Below, piece by piece: positions 22,981 to 34,332 of a stretch of DNA of 64,000 nucleotides. Under the pieces are notes generated by a model. That model had not been told where the DNA came from, ran no database searches, and saw only the letters and a list, made by a program, of their open reading frames with translations. Both the position numbers and the translations under genes were made by a program. Every line of letters begins with the position of its first letter. The first letter of the stretch is position 1. Source of the DNA: Vitis vinifera (Eukaryota; Streptophyta; Magnoliopsida; Vitales; Vitaceae); assembly GCF_030704535.1 (NCBI RefSeq), contig NC_081819.1, positions 23,160,001-23,224,000 on the forward strand. Direction: 5' to 3'.

Positions 22981-23906
22981 GGGTTAAATATACTTTACCT
23001 TCTCAATAAATCATGTGTTTTACATTTTGTCCCCTCATTTAAAATTCAACAATTTGTCTTCCAAACTTCTTAAAAACCAACATTACACCTTTTTTGTTGA
23101 ATGACGTTACATTCATTAAATAGAAAATGCACGTGCTCTACATGTGACCTAATAAGTAGAGGTAAAATTGTCATTTGAAATACTCAAAAGCCTTAAAATC
23201 TCTTCAATCTTTGTTTTTCCTTCTTCCAAACTCTTCAATCTTCGTTTTTCTTCCTCCAAAGCCCTAAAATCCCAAAAACCTAATCCAAACATCAAAGGGT
23301 TGAGAGTTTGATTAAAATATGGATTTCAATGGTAGTTCTTTTTTCCCCACAATGTTTTGCTTCATTTTTGTCTTTGATAGCTAAGAAAATTTCTAGACAA
23401 GAATAAATATTAAGTGATGAGGTGTTTATAACGGTTAGGGTTTTCTTTTGATTGTTGAAAAAATTTTGGGAAAAATTTTAGATTTTAGGTGTTTAGGGTT
23501 AAGGTTTTCTTTCCATAGTTGAGAAATTTTATGGAAAAAAAAAAAACAGATTTAGGTGTTTAGGGTTTCCTTTTCATAGGTGTTTATTTATAGTCAATTT
23601 AGCTTTCTTATGACATTTTTTTTTTTGTTTCTTTTTATCAACATTGCATCTATATATTTATCTAATATGAATTTTCTATTATATGTTTGCAAATAAACCA
23701 CCTAACTATTTTACCATCAATTATGAAGGGCGATTTAGGGGTGATATGAGACATGTATTTAAGATTAGTGATTATTTGGGTGGAAAAGTGGATTATGTTG
23801 ATATATAATTGTGACAATAATGTAATGTCTTTGATTGAGTTGGATCATATATTGTTTTTATTAAGATATAAATATTGCACTGAATATTACTATGCTAATA
23901 AGAAAG

Positions 23907-25131
23907 TGAGAAAATAAAAGCTAAACCTTAATAGAAAAAACACCCAAGAGGGAGGGGAGGTGAATTGGGGTTTAAATTTTTTGTTTTTAAACACAATGAA
24001 TTCATGTAAAGGAATCACAAATATAAAGAAATAAGGATAAAAAAAAAGGCTTAGATTTTATAGTGGTTCAGCACCCCTTACTTATGTCAACTCTCCTCAA
24101 GTTCCTAATCAAGTGAAGGTTCCATTATACTTGAAGCTTCAACCAAGCGTCCAACCTTTCAGACCTAGATTTTGGCTCTAATGAGTTATTACACAATCCG
24201 TTCAAATTTCTACTCACTTGAAGCTTCTAACACTCAAATAAGAAGTTTAAATCTGTCAACCGAGCTCAATAAGAGATCAAATACAACTAAAATGCTAAGA
24301 TGAATAACAATGGTGCACTAAAAGAATATGCAATTGAGGATTTTAATGCATCAAGGAGAGAATGAGAGCTTTTGAATCAAGAACTAGTAAGTAAACAAAT
24401 AAATGTAGGTGTTCTTATCTTCATTAATAAAAGAGAGCTCTCAATTTATAGGTTTCTAGCTTTGGGAGCCAAAATATCAAAAAATAACCTCGACTGGTTA
24501 AGCTGTAGGTCGAGCGGTTGACTAGCCATTGGGCAATTAATGCATGACAGGTGACTAATAGGCCTCAACTAGACCTTGATCGGACCATGACTGGGAAGGC
24601 ATACCCCTCGATTAGGAATGCAATAATACTAGAAGAGAGAGAAGATTTTTTACATCTCTCAATCGATCCTCGACCGGGAAGACATAAACGATCAACTGGT
24701 ACCTTAACCGATTGATCAGTGCCTTGACCGATTTACCTTTTTTGGCCTGAAAATCTATCATTTTTTTTTTTTTTGTTATTTTTGCGTTTAACACCTAGGT
24801 AAGGTCTCTAGTCATCGAGTATTTCAATTTTAAAATAATTTGCCTAAGGTTCATTTGATAAAACTCGGATTTTAATCAAATGTGTCTTTAATGCACTTAG
24901 GATATGGAAATCCTAAGTGCACCCATGTATTCAACTTACAAGCGGTTCCTAAGATTAAAATATCTTCTGTGTGCCTTGATCTTGAATTTGTTGGATCCTT
25001 TGATGAATTTCTCGAATATCCTTTTGAATTTTCAAACTAAGACTTGAAATGCTTCTTAATTCAAAACGATTAGCAATTTAACCATGGTTTGTTATCATCA
25101 AAACACAATAAGAAGAACCCTTAGGCTAACA
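23907..25131 (-). mobile_element. Solo LTR inserted in MULE copy 2
   Basis: A 1225 bp block of the same family as 6473-7689 (plus-strand ends 'tgagaaaataaa' and 'ggctaaca'; shared 'gtgaattggg', 'cctaggtaaggt' and 'ccatggtttgttatcatca'). It sits at a different MULE position from the copy 1 insertion: copy 1 reads straight through here near 7850. A clean 5 bp target duplication was not found ('gaaag' versus 'taatg'). Confidence 0.7.
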
Positions 25132-25601
25132 TAATGGAGAATTGGTATGAGGCTTAATAGATCAAACTGTCTTAGAAATGTGCAACTCATGATAAAAGGA
25201 TAAGGAAGTAGAAGTGTTTGTTAAGCACAAAGAAGTTTTACATCTTGTTCAAAGCTAGATTGGGTTTTTGAATGTTTACAGTCAACCTAGTGAAAATATG
25301 TGTGAAGTTGAAGAGTCTAAGACAATGTAGAACCAAAACCCAATGTATATCAAACACCTTAACATAAAGATAACATGAAATCAAAATATGAAGAGGCTAG
25401 GAGAGATTTATCTAGAGACATTGACTTTGTTGATGATAACTATCCAATTAGTGATAATAATGACTTATATGATAATTATGTGGATGATAATGAAAAGTAG
25501 GTTGGAATAAGAGTCAAAGAAGATAAATGAAAGAAAGTTGAGGAAGAAAGCTTAACAATGAATGATGTGGAGGATGAAAAAAACCTTTGTGATGGTGATA
25601 T

Positions 25602-27136
25602 TGTTGGAAACCTTGGATTACTCCATTTTCATGCCCTGGATCGCATATGGTGAATGCAAATCTATCTTAGGCTCTCTAAATCTATCATAACGGATAAATA
25701 GATATCCCAAAACAAAATAATACCATAGAAAACATAGATCTAGAGAATAAAGTTACATACATTTGATTCGAATGTTTTCGAATCGATTCCAATTGATGCA
25801 GATAACTCCAAACTCGTAATTGATCTGATAAACACCATGATCTTCTGCCCGATGACTCTTCCTTGTGTTTAGGCACTAAGATGGTGGAGATCTTAAGGGT
25901 GAAGGCTAGGGTTCTCTCTCTAGACTGAAAGAGAGAATGATAAAACTTAAAAACCCTAACCCCTAAAGGGGTATTTATAAGTTTTCTATTAGGCTTAAGT
26001 GACTTAAGCCTACCATGGGCTTAGGTCATTTTATTTAGCCTAAAAAGGTTGTTAATTGATTAATTAATCAATTAGTCCAATCTAGAAATACCACTCACTT
26101 ATCCTTGTACAATCTTGCGTTGTTACCAAAACGTCTTTATGCACAAAAGTAAACTAAAAACTCATTCAACCTTCATAAATCAAGCCAACAAGGAATATGA
26201 GCTCAGAACAGGGACCACTAGGATCCATAGGAGTAGTGGCTCCCTCAGAATCAAATTCTAATACCACTATAGAGAGTCAACTACACTCCAGTACCCTATG
26301 TATATTACAACGAGACATCAAGTGCTTAGTGTTATCACCTATCCACTGTATGCAGACTCCCTATGAACGGGTGTCCGTTATCTAACAAGATAGTGTTATC
26401 ACCTATCAAGATTACTTTTCAAATCCTTGAGTTACAAATCTCACTTATTATGTGATCAATTGACATACTCTAGCTTCGAATAGCATTTGTCAAATTCCAC
26501 TAAATGAATTACTGTGGCAACATATTTCATGATTGCATGTCTTTTGGATTACCCAATGGGACACACTGTCTCAATCCTATGAGATATTATGGTGCCTCTA
26601 TTGAGAATACCTATTGCCACCAGCCTTTATCAATAGTGATCTAATCCATAAGGATATATGTACACTTTAGGGTCTCACCAAGTCAAAGCCTCCTGTTGAT
26701 TTTGGCACATGCTCGATATCCTCTCAAGGTTAAGAGTCTATGCAGTAGAGTAGCTTAGTAAATCATGACAATTGATAGCCTTGCACCATGACTCACAGTA
26801 GGTCTTGTCTAATGTGCATCACATATACTAGTGCACTCACCATAGGAAACTCATCCTGACAACCAAGACAAGTCATTCGTCCAATTAAGAGGTGGTGTAC
26901 TACAATTTTTATTGGATTGCCTAAATCCATGAGCCGATTGTGGATAACCTACCTACTTACAAGGAACCCATGACTTGTATCTTATATACAACTCTTAATG
27001 CACCCAAGTCATATACAATGTAAGAGGCGTGGACTAAATGCTCAAATAAATGTTAATACACCAAAAGGATAGTAAAAGGATAGTTAGATCTAACTTTGTT
27101 ACATCATGTCTTGTTTTTAGGGGCTCAATCCCAACA
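25602..27136 (-). mobile_element. 1.5-kb solo LTR, copy-2 specific
   Basis: A 1535 bp block with inverted ends TGTTGG/CCAACA interrupts MULE sequence that is continuous in copy 1 ('gatgatacgaggag' near 8316). Read on the minus strand it begins TGTTGGGATTGAGCCCCT. It has no coding region (25685-26385 holds only random short frames). A truncated relative lies inverted at 27971-28240. The flanks suggest only a short, imperfect target duplication. Confidence 0.65.
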
Positions 27137-27169
27137 TATACAAGAAGTTTAGATAGTGATAGCAAAAAT

Positions 27170-27922
27170 GAATTTAATGGAGATAACCTTTGGTACCCTT
27201 AATTTATGGGTGATACAGATATGCTAAATCCTAAGTTTAGGGCAATGCTACTCTTCACAAGTGCAGTTGAGTGCAAAGCTGTAGTGAGGGAATATGCCAT
27301 AAAAATGATAGAAATGTGAAGTTCATTAAGAAAGAGAAGGACATCGTATGAGTAATGTGTCTAACTAGATCTCCTTGAGTTTTTTATGCAATTCAAGTAA
27401 GGGATGGGATGAGTAGACATTTCAAATGAGGACTTATAATGTATAACATACTTGTAGTAGAGTCTTCAAAAACGATAATCTTACATTGGGGTACTTGTGT
27501 AACAAACATGTTGACCACTTCATAAATAATATCAAGTTATCTATTAGAGCATTCATGAACATAGAGAGAAATCCACTTATGTGTGATGTATCTCCAAGTC
27601 AAGCATATAGAACAAAGAAGAAGACACTCAAACAAAACTAAGAAATGTAGACTAAACAATATGCTAAACTTTTAGACTATTGTATATAGGTCAAAAGAAC
27701 AAACCCATGACCATAAGTGATACATGTGTGCATGTGTGCACACACACACACACATTTGGATGCAAAAGAGGATTTTTATTTGGGTGTAGGCCATTAGTTG
27801 GTCTTCATGGGTGCCATATTAAAGGATCACAGCTTGGGCAACTATTGATAGTTATTAATATTGACCAAATAACCAAATATATCCATATGTTATTTTGTTG
27901 TAAAGATAGATTCAAAAGATAG
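27170..27922 (+). pseudogene. MULE transposase remnant, copy 2
   Basis: The first part repeats the N-terminal domain found at 8389 (starting 'GDTDMLNPKFRAMLLF') with frameshifts. It goes on to a 'CDVSPSQAYR' piece and then 'FLFGCRPLVGLHGCHIKG', which matches the start of the MULE transposase catalytic core (GCRPxIGLDGCxLKG); the usual Asp of that motif reads His. A (CA)n run at 27739-27753 splits the two. It is dead. Confidence 0.75.
27739..27753. repeat. (CA)n microsatellite
   Basis: About seven CA units within the decayed transposase, preceded by TG-rich text. Confidence 0.8.
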
Positions 27923-27970
27923 TAGGTTTTAATTTTTGGAGATATTGATTGAAGACCTCTCTAAGGATAA

Positions 27971-28240
27971 TGTTAGGATTAAGCCCTAGAAAGCATGACA
28001 TGATATAATAGATTGAGATTCATTTATAAATTTATTTATTTATGTTTTTTTTCTCTTTATCTCATATGCATTGATTAATTATCTGAGCCTACACGTTAAT
28101 ATCTCTTACATTGTACTTGACTTTGGTACATTAGGATTTGCATAGAGAATATAAGTCATGGGTTCTTTGTAAGTAGATTAGTTGTCCATGGTCAATTCAT
28201 AAATTTAGACAATTCAATAAAGACTATAATGTACTAATTG
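27971..28240 (+). mobile_element. Truncated LTR, inverted relative of 25602-27136
   Basis: It begins TGTTAGGATTAAGCCCTAG and follows the reverse complement of the right half of 25602-27136 ('catgacatgat', 'aagtcatgggttctttgtaa', 'tttagacaattcaataaa'). Similarity fades at about 28240, so only the first 270 bp of the LTR are present. Confidence 0.65.
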
Positions 28241-29109
28241 GAGCCAAAATATGCACTCCAATGACAAATATATGATATAATTTGTGCAATATAAAAAGTT
28301 TAAATCATCCAACTTAATTCAAATTGATACTAAAACCCTAGTTATGGATTTAACTTCTACTTTGAGCCTAATTCTAGGTTTAAAGGATGAAAATAATGTT
28401 AAATGCAAAAGTTATTCTTAACTAAGGAAATAGAAGGTGTTAAATATGCATAAATAAGAGACTTTGAACTTGTAAACCATGAAAAGTCCAAAAAAAATAG
28501 AAATGAGTGAGTTATAGGTATGAAATACTAGTAATGAATGTTATGGAGTAAGAAACATGACAAACAACCATGAGGAAGATAGTTGGAAGCAAATATTTGG
28601 TTTTCAAACCTACTAGCAACACATACCTTACCTTTGACATGATTTTTGAAGCTCCTCCCATGTAACAACACCATTTTCTTGACCACAAATCTCTATTGTA
28701 AATAAAATACTAAAACCTAAATATGTAATAATACTAGTTAAGAAAAACTAGGCATACAATTACTATGGCTTTGTAGAATTTTGAGTTGTCATCCTTTCAA
28801 ATTAACTCTAATGTGTTCATTTTTAAAATATTTTTAGAAATTTATGACATTATTTGATTGCTATTATCTACTTCCAGTCTTTTAAAAACAAAGTGAAATA
28901 AATAGTTTTTAAAAAATAAGTAAAAGTTGTTTTTACCAATTTTTAAAACAAAAAAAACATTTAAAAAAATTAAAAGTTATAAAAAGCACATAAAATTTAA
29001 CATGATATCATTTTTTTCTCTTTCTATGATCCAATACTTTTTTTTTTTTTAAATGATCTTCCTTTAAATTACAAATGTATTTTTGAACTTCCTTTAACTT
29101 TAAAAAATT
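28241..29109. other. AT-rich intergenic, no gene
   Basis: Nothing coding or repetitive was recognised. Confidence 0.45.
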
Positions 29110-30330
29110 TTATCAAGCAAATAAATCTCAAACTAAAATACATCGGATAGATAAAATTATTAATTCTTAAAAATAATTTGAAACTTAAAAAATCGATTCT
29201 ATTAGTACTAGAAAATTATGAAACTAAATAACACCCCATTTTTCACCTTGAATTGGTCAAAATATGCAAAATTTCTTACTTTTCATGGAGGATTAGATCT
29301 AGTAACTAGGGATATATGGTTGACCGATATTACTCACCATCATTTAGCTATTGTTTAGACAAAATTCATTTTGAATTACTTGGTTAGTTTCTTTTTTATA
29401 TATAATATTATTTTTTGCAATTTTTTTCACTAGTCAAATTAACTCCAAATAAAAAAAATTAATGGTTTGGATATATTAATGAGTCGAGTAATTTTAGAAA
29501 TAACTTAGAAATCAAATCATGATCCAATTAATATTAGAATTTATGAAAAAAAAAATAGTTTAAAATGATGCGATTATTTCTCTTCTAGGACCATAATTTT
29601 CTGATTTTTTTCACTACATAAATCAACTCTAAATTAAGCAAGTGTTATTGTGTTAGATTCATTGATGAGTCTAATAAATTTAAAAAATAATTTCAAACTC
29701 AAAATTACTCGAGTAATATAAAAAAATTTATGGATAAAACTTGATACACAATGACTTTATTATTTCTTTTTTGCATATAATTATATTCTTATAAATTTTA
29801 TCACTAGAGGATAAACTTCAAATCAAGTAACCGTTTGTATTGAATTTAGTAATAAATTTAATAATCTCTAAAAATATTTTGAAACTCAAAAAATAGATTT
29901 GATCACCCAAAAAAAAAAAGGAACAAAAATTATCATTATCAACTTATGACTTTATTGTTTATTCAATACACAACCATATTTTCTGAATTAGTTGAAATGG
30001 AGGACTCACCTGCTACATTACAATACCTTGCTCCTTATACAAGAGCAGCTCTGGTTGAATATTTTATGTACCGTAAACGATACACTTTAATTATTTATGA
30101 TGATCCCTCCAAACAAGCACAAGTTTATCATCAAATGTCTCTTCTATTACGAAGACCACCTAGTCGTGAAGCTTATCCAAAAGATGTTTTTTATTTGTAC
30201 TCACACCAATTTTCTTATTAGGTAAATATATTTTAAATTAAGAGAGACATAATTAATAATTTAAATCTTTTAATAAATCTAATAATTTTTAAAAATGATT
30301 TGGAATTCAAAAATAGTCCAATTAATGGTT
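29110..30330. repeat. Diverged tandem repeat of about 185 bp
   Basis: Related units recur with the pattern 'tttttcacta...aa.t.aactc.aaat', 'ttgatgagtc.aataa.tt.aaaaataa' and 'gaaactcaaaa'. Starts are near 29430, 29615 and 29805, and a further unit continues after the atpA fragment at about 30215. The units are AT-rich, strongly diverged and non-coding. Confidence 0.6.
29976..30203 (+). pseudogene. atpA: Plastid atpA fragment in the nucleus (NUPT)
   Basis: About 75 codons match the nucleotide-binding region of the plastid ATP synthase CF1 alpha subunit: '[13 protein letters not shown]', 'EYFMYRK', '[14 protein letters not shown]', '[10 protein letters not shown]' and '[11 protein letters not shown]'. 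The YLAPYT and EYFMYR words fit the plastid rather than the mitochondrial alpha subunit. Several substitutions relative to the family (Gly to Arg, Glu to Lys, His to Tyr, Arg to His, Ala to Val) are the kind made by C-to-T and G-to-A change. Both ends of the gene are missing, and the piece is embedded in an AT-rich tandem repeat. It is not a functional gene. Confidence 0.9.
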
Positions 30331-31161
30331 TATTAAATCAAAACATTTCAGATTGTGTCCATAATTGATTATTAAATGTGTGCATGTAATTAGAAATTTG
30401 ACTCATTTACATGTTAACAAAGTTAATAAATTATTATTATTTCTAAATTATTGTTTTTCAAAAACGTTGCTTAAAATTATAAGAATTATTTTAGAAAATT
30501 GTTTCATTTTTTTTTCACAATAGAATTTTATTTGGAGACTAAAATTCTTTATTATTTTTTAAAACATATTCATATTTTTAGGAATAAAGTTCTTAAAGAA
30601 TACTTTTAAATTTTTTAACATTTGATGTAGCAATTAAATAATTTTTAAAAATCACTGTGTATTTAAAAAAAAAAAAAATAAGTTTCTTATATCTTATATC
30701 ATATTTACTGTTATTTTGATATTAAAAAGAAAAAAAACCAAAAATGTACATACATGATATCTTAATTTCAGCTTATTAACTACATATAAAATTAAAAGTA
30801 TTTGAAACTTGTTACAGACTTGGGTGCTTGTATATTGATAAGATGCGACTAAAATGGATGTTGATGTTAATTGGAAACCTTTACTATTCTGTAATTGCTC
30901 TAATGATTTTGCTTTAGGTTGTGTTTCTTGTGGGGTGACGACATAGAAAAGTAAACAAACAAATTAATAGGAAAAGCTATAAATATAATTCAGAAATTAA
31001 GGGGAAAAAAAATACACTTTTGAAGGTGCAGTAAAATAGAAAGGAGTATGATGATGATATGTAAAAACACTCACCCAATAGAATCAGTAAATTTATTCAC
31101 ATCATACAATCAAATATTAATCATTCACAACCTATTCAATTGCAAAAATTTGAGAGGAAAA
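30331..31161. other. AT-rich intergenic, no gene
   Basis: No feature was recognised before the copia LTR at 31162. Confidence 0.45.
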
Positions 31162-31402
31162 TCTTCAAATTGATGAATGGTATTTTTTCATTGATTATTT
31201 CATTCGTTCATGTACGGAGTACATATAGAGGGTAATCACCATTCTAAAAATGGGAAAAAATGATACAAGAAAGGAATGATATAAGGAAATAACAATTAAT
31301 ATCCTAATATCTCAACTTTCCTAATATCTAAACATTTTTAATATCTCAACATTCCTAATATCTCAACTTTCCTAATATCTAAACATTCTGAATATCTCAA
31401 CA
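31162..31402 (-). repeat. Copia element 1, 3' LTR
   Basis: A 241 bp LTR. It is longer than its partner because a roughly 50 bp block built on 'cctaatatctcaac' and 'ctaatatctaaac' is repeated inside it. Confidence 0.8.
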
Positions 31403-31706
31403 CTCCCCCTCAAGTTGGTGCATAGATGTCACACATACCCAACTTGTCTAAAAATTTTGAGAACACTCGACTTGAGACTGTAGCTTAGGTGAGGATATCG
31501 GCCAATTGATCTTCTGATCAAATCTTAGGCAATTCCACAATCTTATCATCCAACTTCTCCTTAATGAAGAATCTGTCCACCTTGACATGCTTTGTACGAT
31601 CATGTTGTACAGGATTATGAGCAATATCACATGCGGCTTTATTGTCACAAGACAATCGGATTGGTTGCTTAGATAGGTAACCTAAATCTTGTAAGAAGAG
31701 TCTTAG

Positions 31707-32177
31707 TCATAATGCCTCACAAAGTCCTAGAGTCATACCCCTAAATTCTACTTCTGCACTTGAACGAGCAACGACATTCTGCTTCTTACTTTTCCATGTC
31801 ACAAGATTACCACCTACAAAGGTAAAGTAACCAGATGTAGATCGCTTATCATCCACTGCACTAGCCCAATCAACATCAGTATATACTTCTATACTCTGAT
31901 GATCAACATTTTTAGTGAACAAAATTCCCTTCCCAGAAGCATTCTTCAAATACCTCAAAATGCGCATGACTACATTCATATGTTGCTCTCTAGGATTATG
32001 CATGTATTGACTTACTATACTCAATGCATAAGCAAGATCTAGTCTTGTATGAGCTAAGTACATTAATCTTCCCACAAGTCTCTGATATTTTCCCTTATCG
32101 ATTGATACTTGATTAGGCTCAACACGCAATTTCAGATCTTCTTCTATTGGTGTATCAACAGGTTGACATCCCGACAT
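31707..32177 (-). pseudogene. Copia 1 RNase H region
   Basis: A 156-codon frame with copia landmarks: 'VGRLMYLAHTRLDLAYALS', 'MRILRYLK', 'YTDVDWASAVDDKRSTSGY' and 'ARSSAEVEFRGM'. It covers the end of the RT connection and the RNase H domain and stops early in 'LCEAL'. The piece continues out of frame downstream to about 31450 (relics of the 'ADPLTKP' end). It is part of a broken polyprotein, not an independent gene. Confidence 0.8.
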
Positions 32178-32197
32178 TCTAGTCTCCTGTAAAAGAT

Positions 32198-32626
32198 CTA
32201 AGGCATACTTTCCTTGAGACAGAAAATTCTTTCACTTGATCGAGAAACTTCAATCCCAAGAAAGTATTTTAAAGGACCTAGATCTTTCATTTCGAATTCT
32301 CTAGATAGATAATTTTGTAGAGCTTTTCCTTCTTCACGATCATTTCCTGTAACTACCATGTCATCCACATATACGATGAGTGTCGTAATCTTACCATGTT
32401 GCTTTTTCAAGAACAAAGTGTGATATGAATTACTTTGACGATAGCCAAAAGCTCTCATTGACTTTGTGAACCTTCCAAACCTTGCTCTCGAGGATTGCTT
32501 CAACCCATACAATGACTTTTTCAATTTGCACACCTTCTGACATTGCTTTTCTGACACCATGCATCCTGGTGGAAGATTCATATATACTTCTTCAGATAAC
32601 TCGCCATGCAGAAAGGCATTTTTCAC
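32198..32626 (-). pseudogene. Copia 1 reverse transcriptase core
   Basis: A 142-codon frame carrying the copia RT signature: '[20 protein letters not shown]', 'KSLYGLKQSSRARFGRF', the catalytic YVDD in 'LIVYVDDMVVTGND', and 'EFEMKDLGPLKYFLGIEV'. The preceding RT segment (fingers, with 'FAPVAK'-type text) is in another frame at 32630-32810, so at least two frameshifts break the polymerase. Confidence 0.85.
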
Positions 32627-32813
32627 ATCGAACTATGTTGATCTTGGCTACAGGTGCAAATATCTCTGTATAGTCAATTCCATAAGTTTGAGTGTATCCT
32701 TTTACTACAAGTCTTGCTTTAAATCGTTCAATACTACCATTTGCCTTGTACTTCACAGTATAGATCCAACGACACCCAACTGGCTTCTTTCCTAGTGGAC
32801 ATTCTACGAGTTC

Positions 32814-33407
32814 TCAAGTTTCATTCTTCTGTAATGATTTCATCTCTTCATTCATGGTTGTTTTCCACCTTGGATCAGCTAAGGCTTCCTGCACACTATT
32901 AGGAATAGCTACAGTAGATAATTGATTTACAAATGACTTATTTGATTCAGAAAAACGATGGTTAGACATATAGTTGCTCATGGGATATTTGACTTTGGTA
33001 GACAATTCAGGTTCATATGTGGGTTTAGGAATACTTCTATTATGACAGTGTGGTAACCGTTTCATGAATGGATCAAGTTCCAAATTAAGAACAGAATCCA
33101 AATTCAAAGTATCAGTAAGAGTTAAGGATCCTTCCCCAATGACTGGGGTTGTGTTATCATTGGCTGTGGAAACAATTTTTTGTGATGAAGGTCTAAGGGG
33201 TGAGACCTGTGTAGAATCAAAACTCATATGATCTGTAGCACCAGAATCAATTATCCATGCACTACTAATAACAGGTGTAGAAGTATTTAAAAACTTACAA
33301 CCATAATCTGTAGTGGCTACCAATGCAGAGGCTTTCTCAGCAACATTAGCCTCTGTTTTTATTTCGGCAACGTTGCAGTAGAGGTTTTCTTGGAATCCTT
33401 CTTCCAT
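32814..33407 (-). pseudogene. Copia 1 protease fused to RT start (integrase deleted)
   Basis: A 197-codon frame. Residues around 48-60 carry the aspartic protease motif 'WIIDSGATDHMS'. About 50 residues later the frame runs straight into the N-terminal RT linker ('SNHRFSESNKSFVNQLS', 'VQEALADPRWKTTMNEEMKS'). The zinc-binding and DDE integrase domains that normally lie between are absent, and the frame is kept across the join. It is truncated by a stop at 32814. Confidence 0.85.
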
Positions 33408-33649
33408 TGATCACGATTATGATCTCACCAGTATGGATATCTCACAATTTCAAAGCAACGACTCTTGGTATAACCAGTCTTATTGCAGTGTGTGCATTTG
33501 AAGGTTGACTTATCAATATTAGGGTATGTCTTAGGATGGTTGGTCTTGGATTGGTCCTACCAATTCTGGGTTGAGCACTGTCGGACTACCATAGCTGAGG
33601 TGTCAGGGTTGTCAGATTCTGCTTTCATACTAGCATGACGCACTACCTC

Positions 33650-34250
33650 TCATCGAATCAGTGCATAACATTCTTCCAAATCGGGAAGAGGATCTTTGCG
33701 TAAAATCTCTTCTCGAACTTGCTCAAAGTCACCATCTGATCCAGCAAGAAAGATGTGCACCCGTTGTCGTTCAATGGATTTTCGGTATGCTGCAATGTCC
33801 TCAGGGTCTTTCATGACTACCTTATCCCGATGATCCAATTCGCAAAAAATTTCAATTAACTCTCCATAATATTCAGAAAGAGACCTGTCTCTTTGTTTGG
33901 CAGTGAAGGCTTTTTGATTCAAAGTGAAAACTTGTAATTCATCACTTCCATCATAGAAGGCCTTTGATAATGCACTCCAAATTTCTTGAGCGGTGGGTAA
34001 GCGTAAGTAACGCTTCATAATTTCTGGACTCATGGACATTAACAACCATCTCTTCACCTTTTGATTCTCAACATACCATTTTTCATATCCATCTTCTGAC
34101 TCTTTTGGTGGATTTTTCTTACCTCGAATGTAGGAAAGTTTTTCCCGTTCGGCAATATGCATATCCACGAGTTGTGACCAAACGTCATAGTTTGATTCAA
34201 TCAAAATAATTCCTGGATTAAAAGTACCATCAGATTGAAAAACAATAGTA
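33650..34250 (-). pseudogene. Copia 1 gag (UBN2-type)
   Basis: An open frame of 184 codons from 34204, and in-frame similarity extends upstream to about 34250 ('FNPGIILIESNYDVWSQL') without a start codon. Typical UBN2-type gag pieces are 'WYVENQKVKRWLLMSM', 'AQEIWSALSKAFYDGSDE' and 'LSEYYGELIEIFCELD'. Downstream, a frameshifted and stop-bearing zinc knuckle (Cys-x2-Cys-type, near 33480) links it to the protease. Confidence 0.85.
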
Positions 34251-34332
34251 CTTTTTTTTATCGCGAAAAATGGGCGATGGCTGGCCTTACCGACAAAATA
34301 TCTAGGATTTCAGCTCCATGGCTCTGATACCA

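Larger units (their letters stand above)
19420..27480. repeat. Segmental duplication, copy 2 (DUF247 gene plus MULE)
   Basis: Collinear with 186-8715. It holds the second DUF247 gene, the same 3' flank, a MULE end at 22981 and the MULE body. It lacks the TRIM and about 770 bp found in copy 1, and carries its own insertions at 23907-25131 and 25602-27136. The MULE continues past the shared part to about 27960. Confidence 0.85.
22981..27960 (+). mobile_element. MULE relic, copy 2, with nested insertions
   Basis: The MULE end starts 'gggttaaatatactttacc' at 22981. The body matches copy 1 and is interrupted by solo LTRs at 23907-25131 and 25602-27136. It extends further right than copy 1, to a transposase core piece near 27770-27870, and is then cut by a truncated LTR at 27971. 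It is not functional. Confidence 0.7.

Noticed and set aside
31300..31400. Regularly spaced 'aatatctcaac/aatatctaaac' words resembling a CRISPR-like array
   Set aside because: The units are about 17-25 bp with no unique spacers and lie inside an LTR; it is internal LTR repetition in a plant genome.
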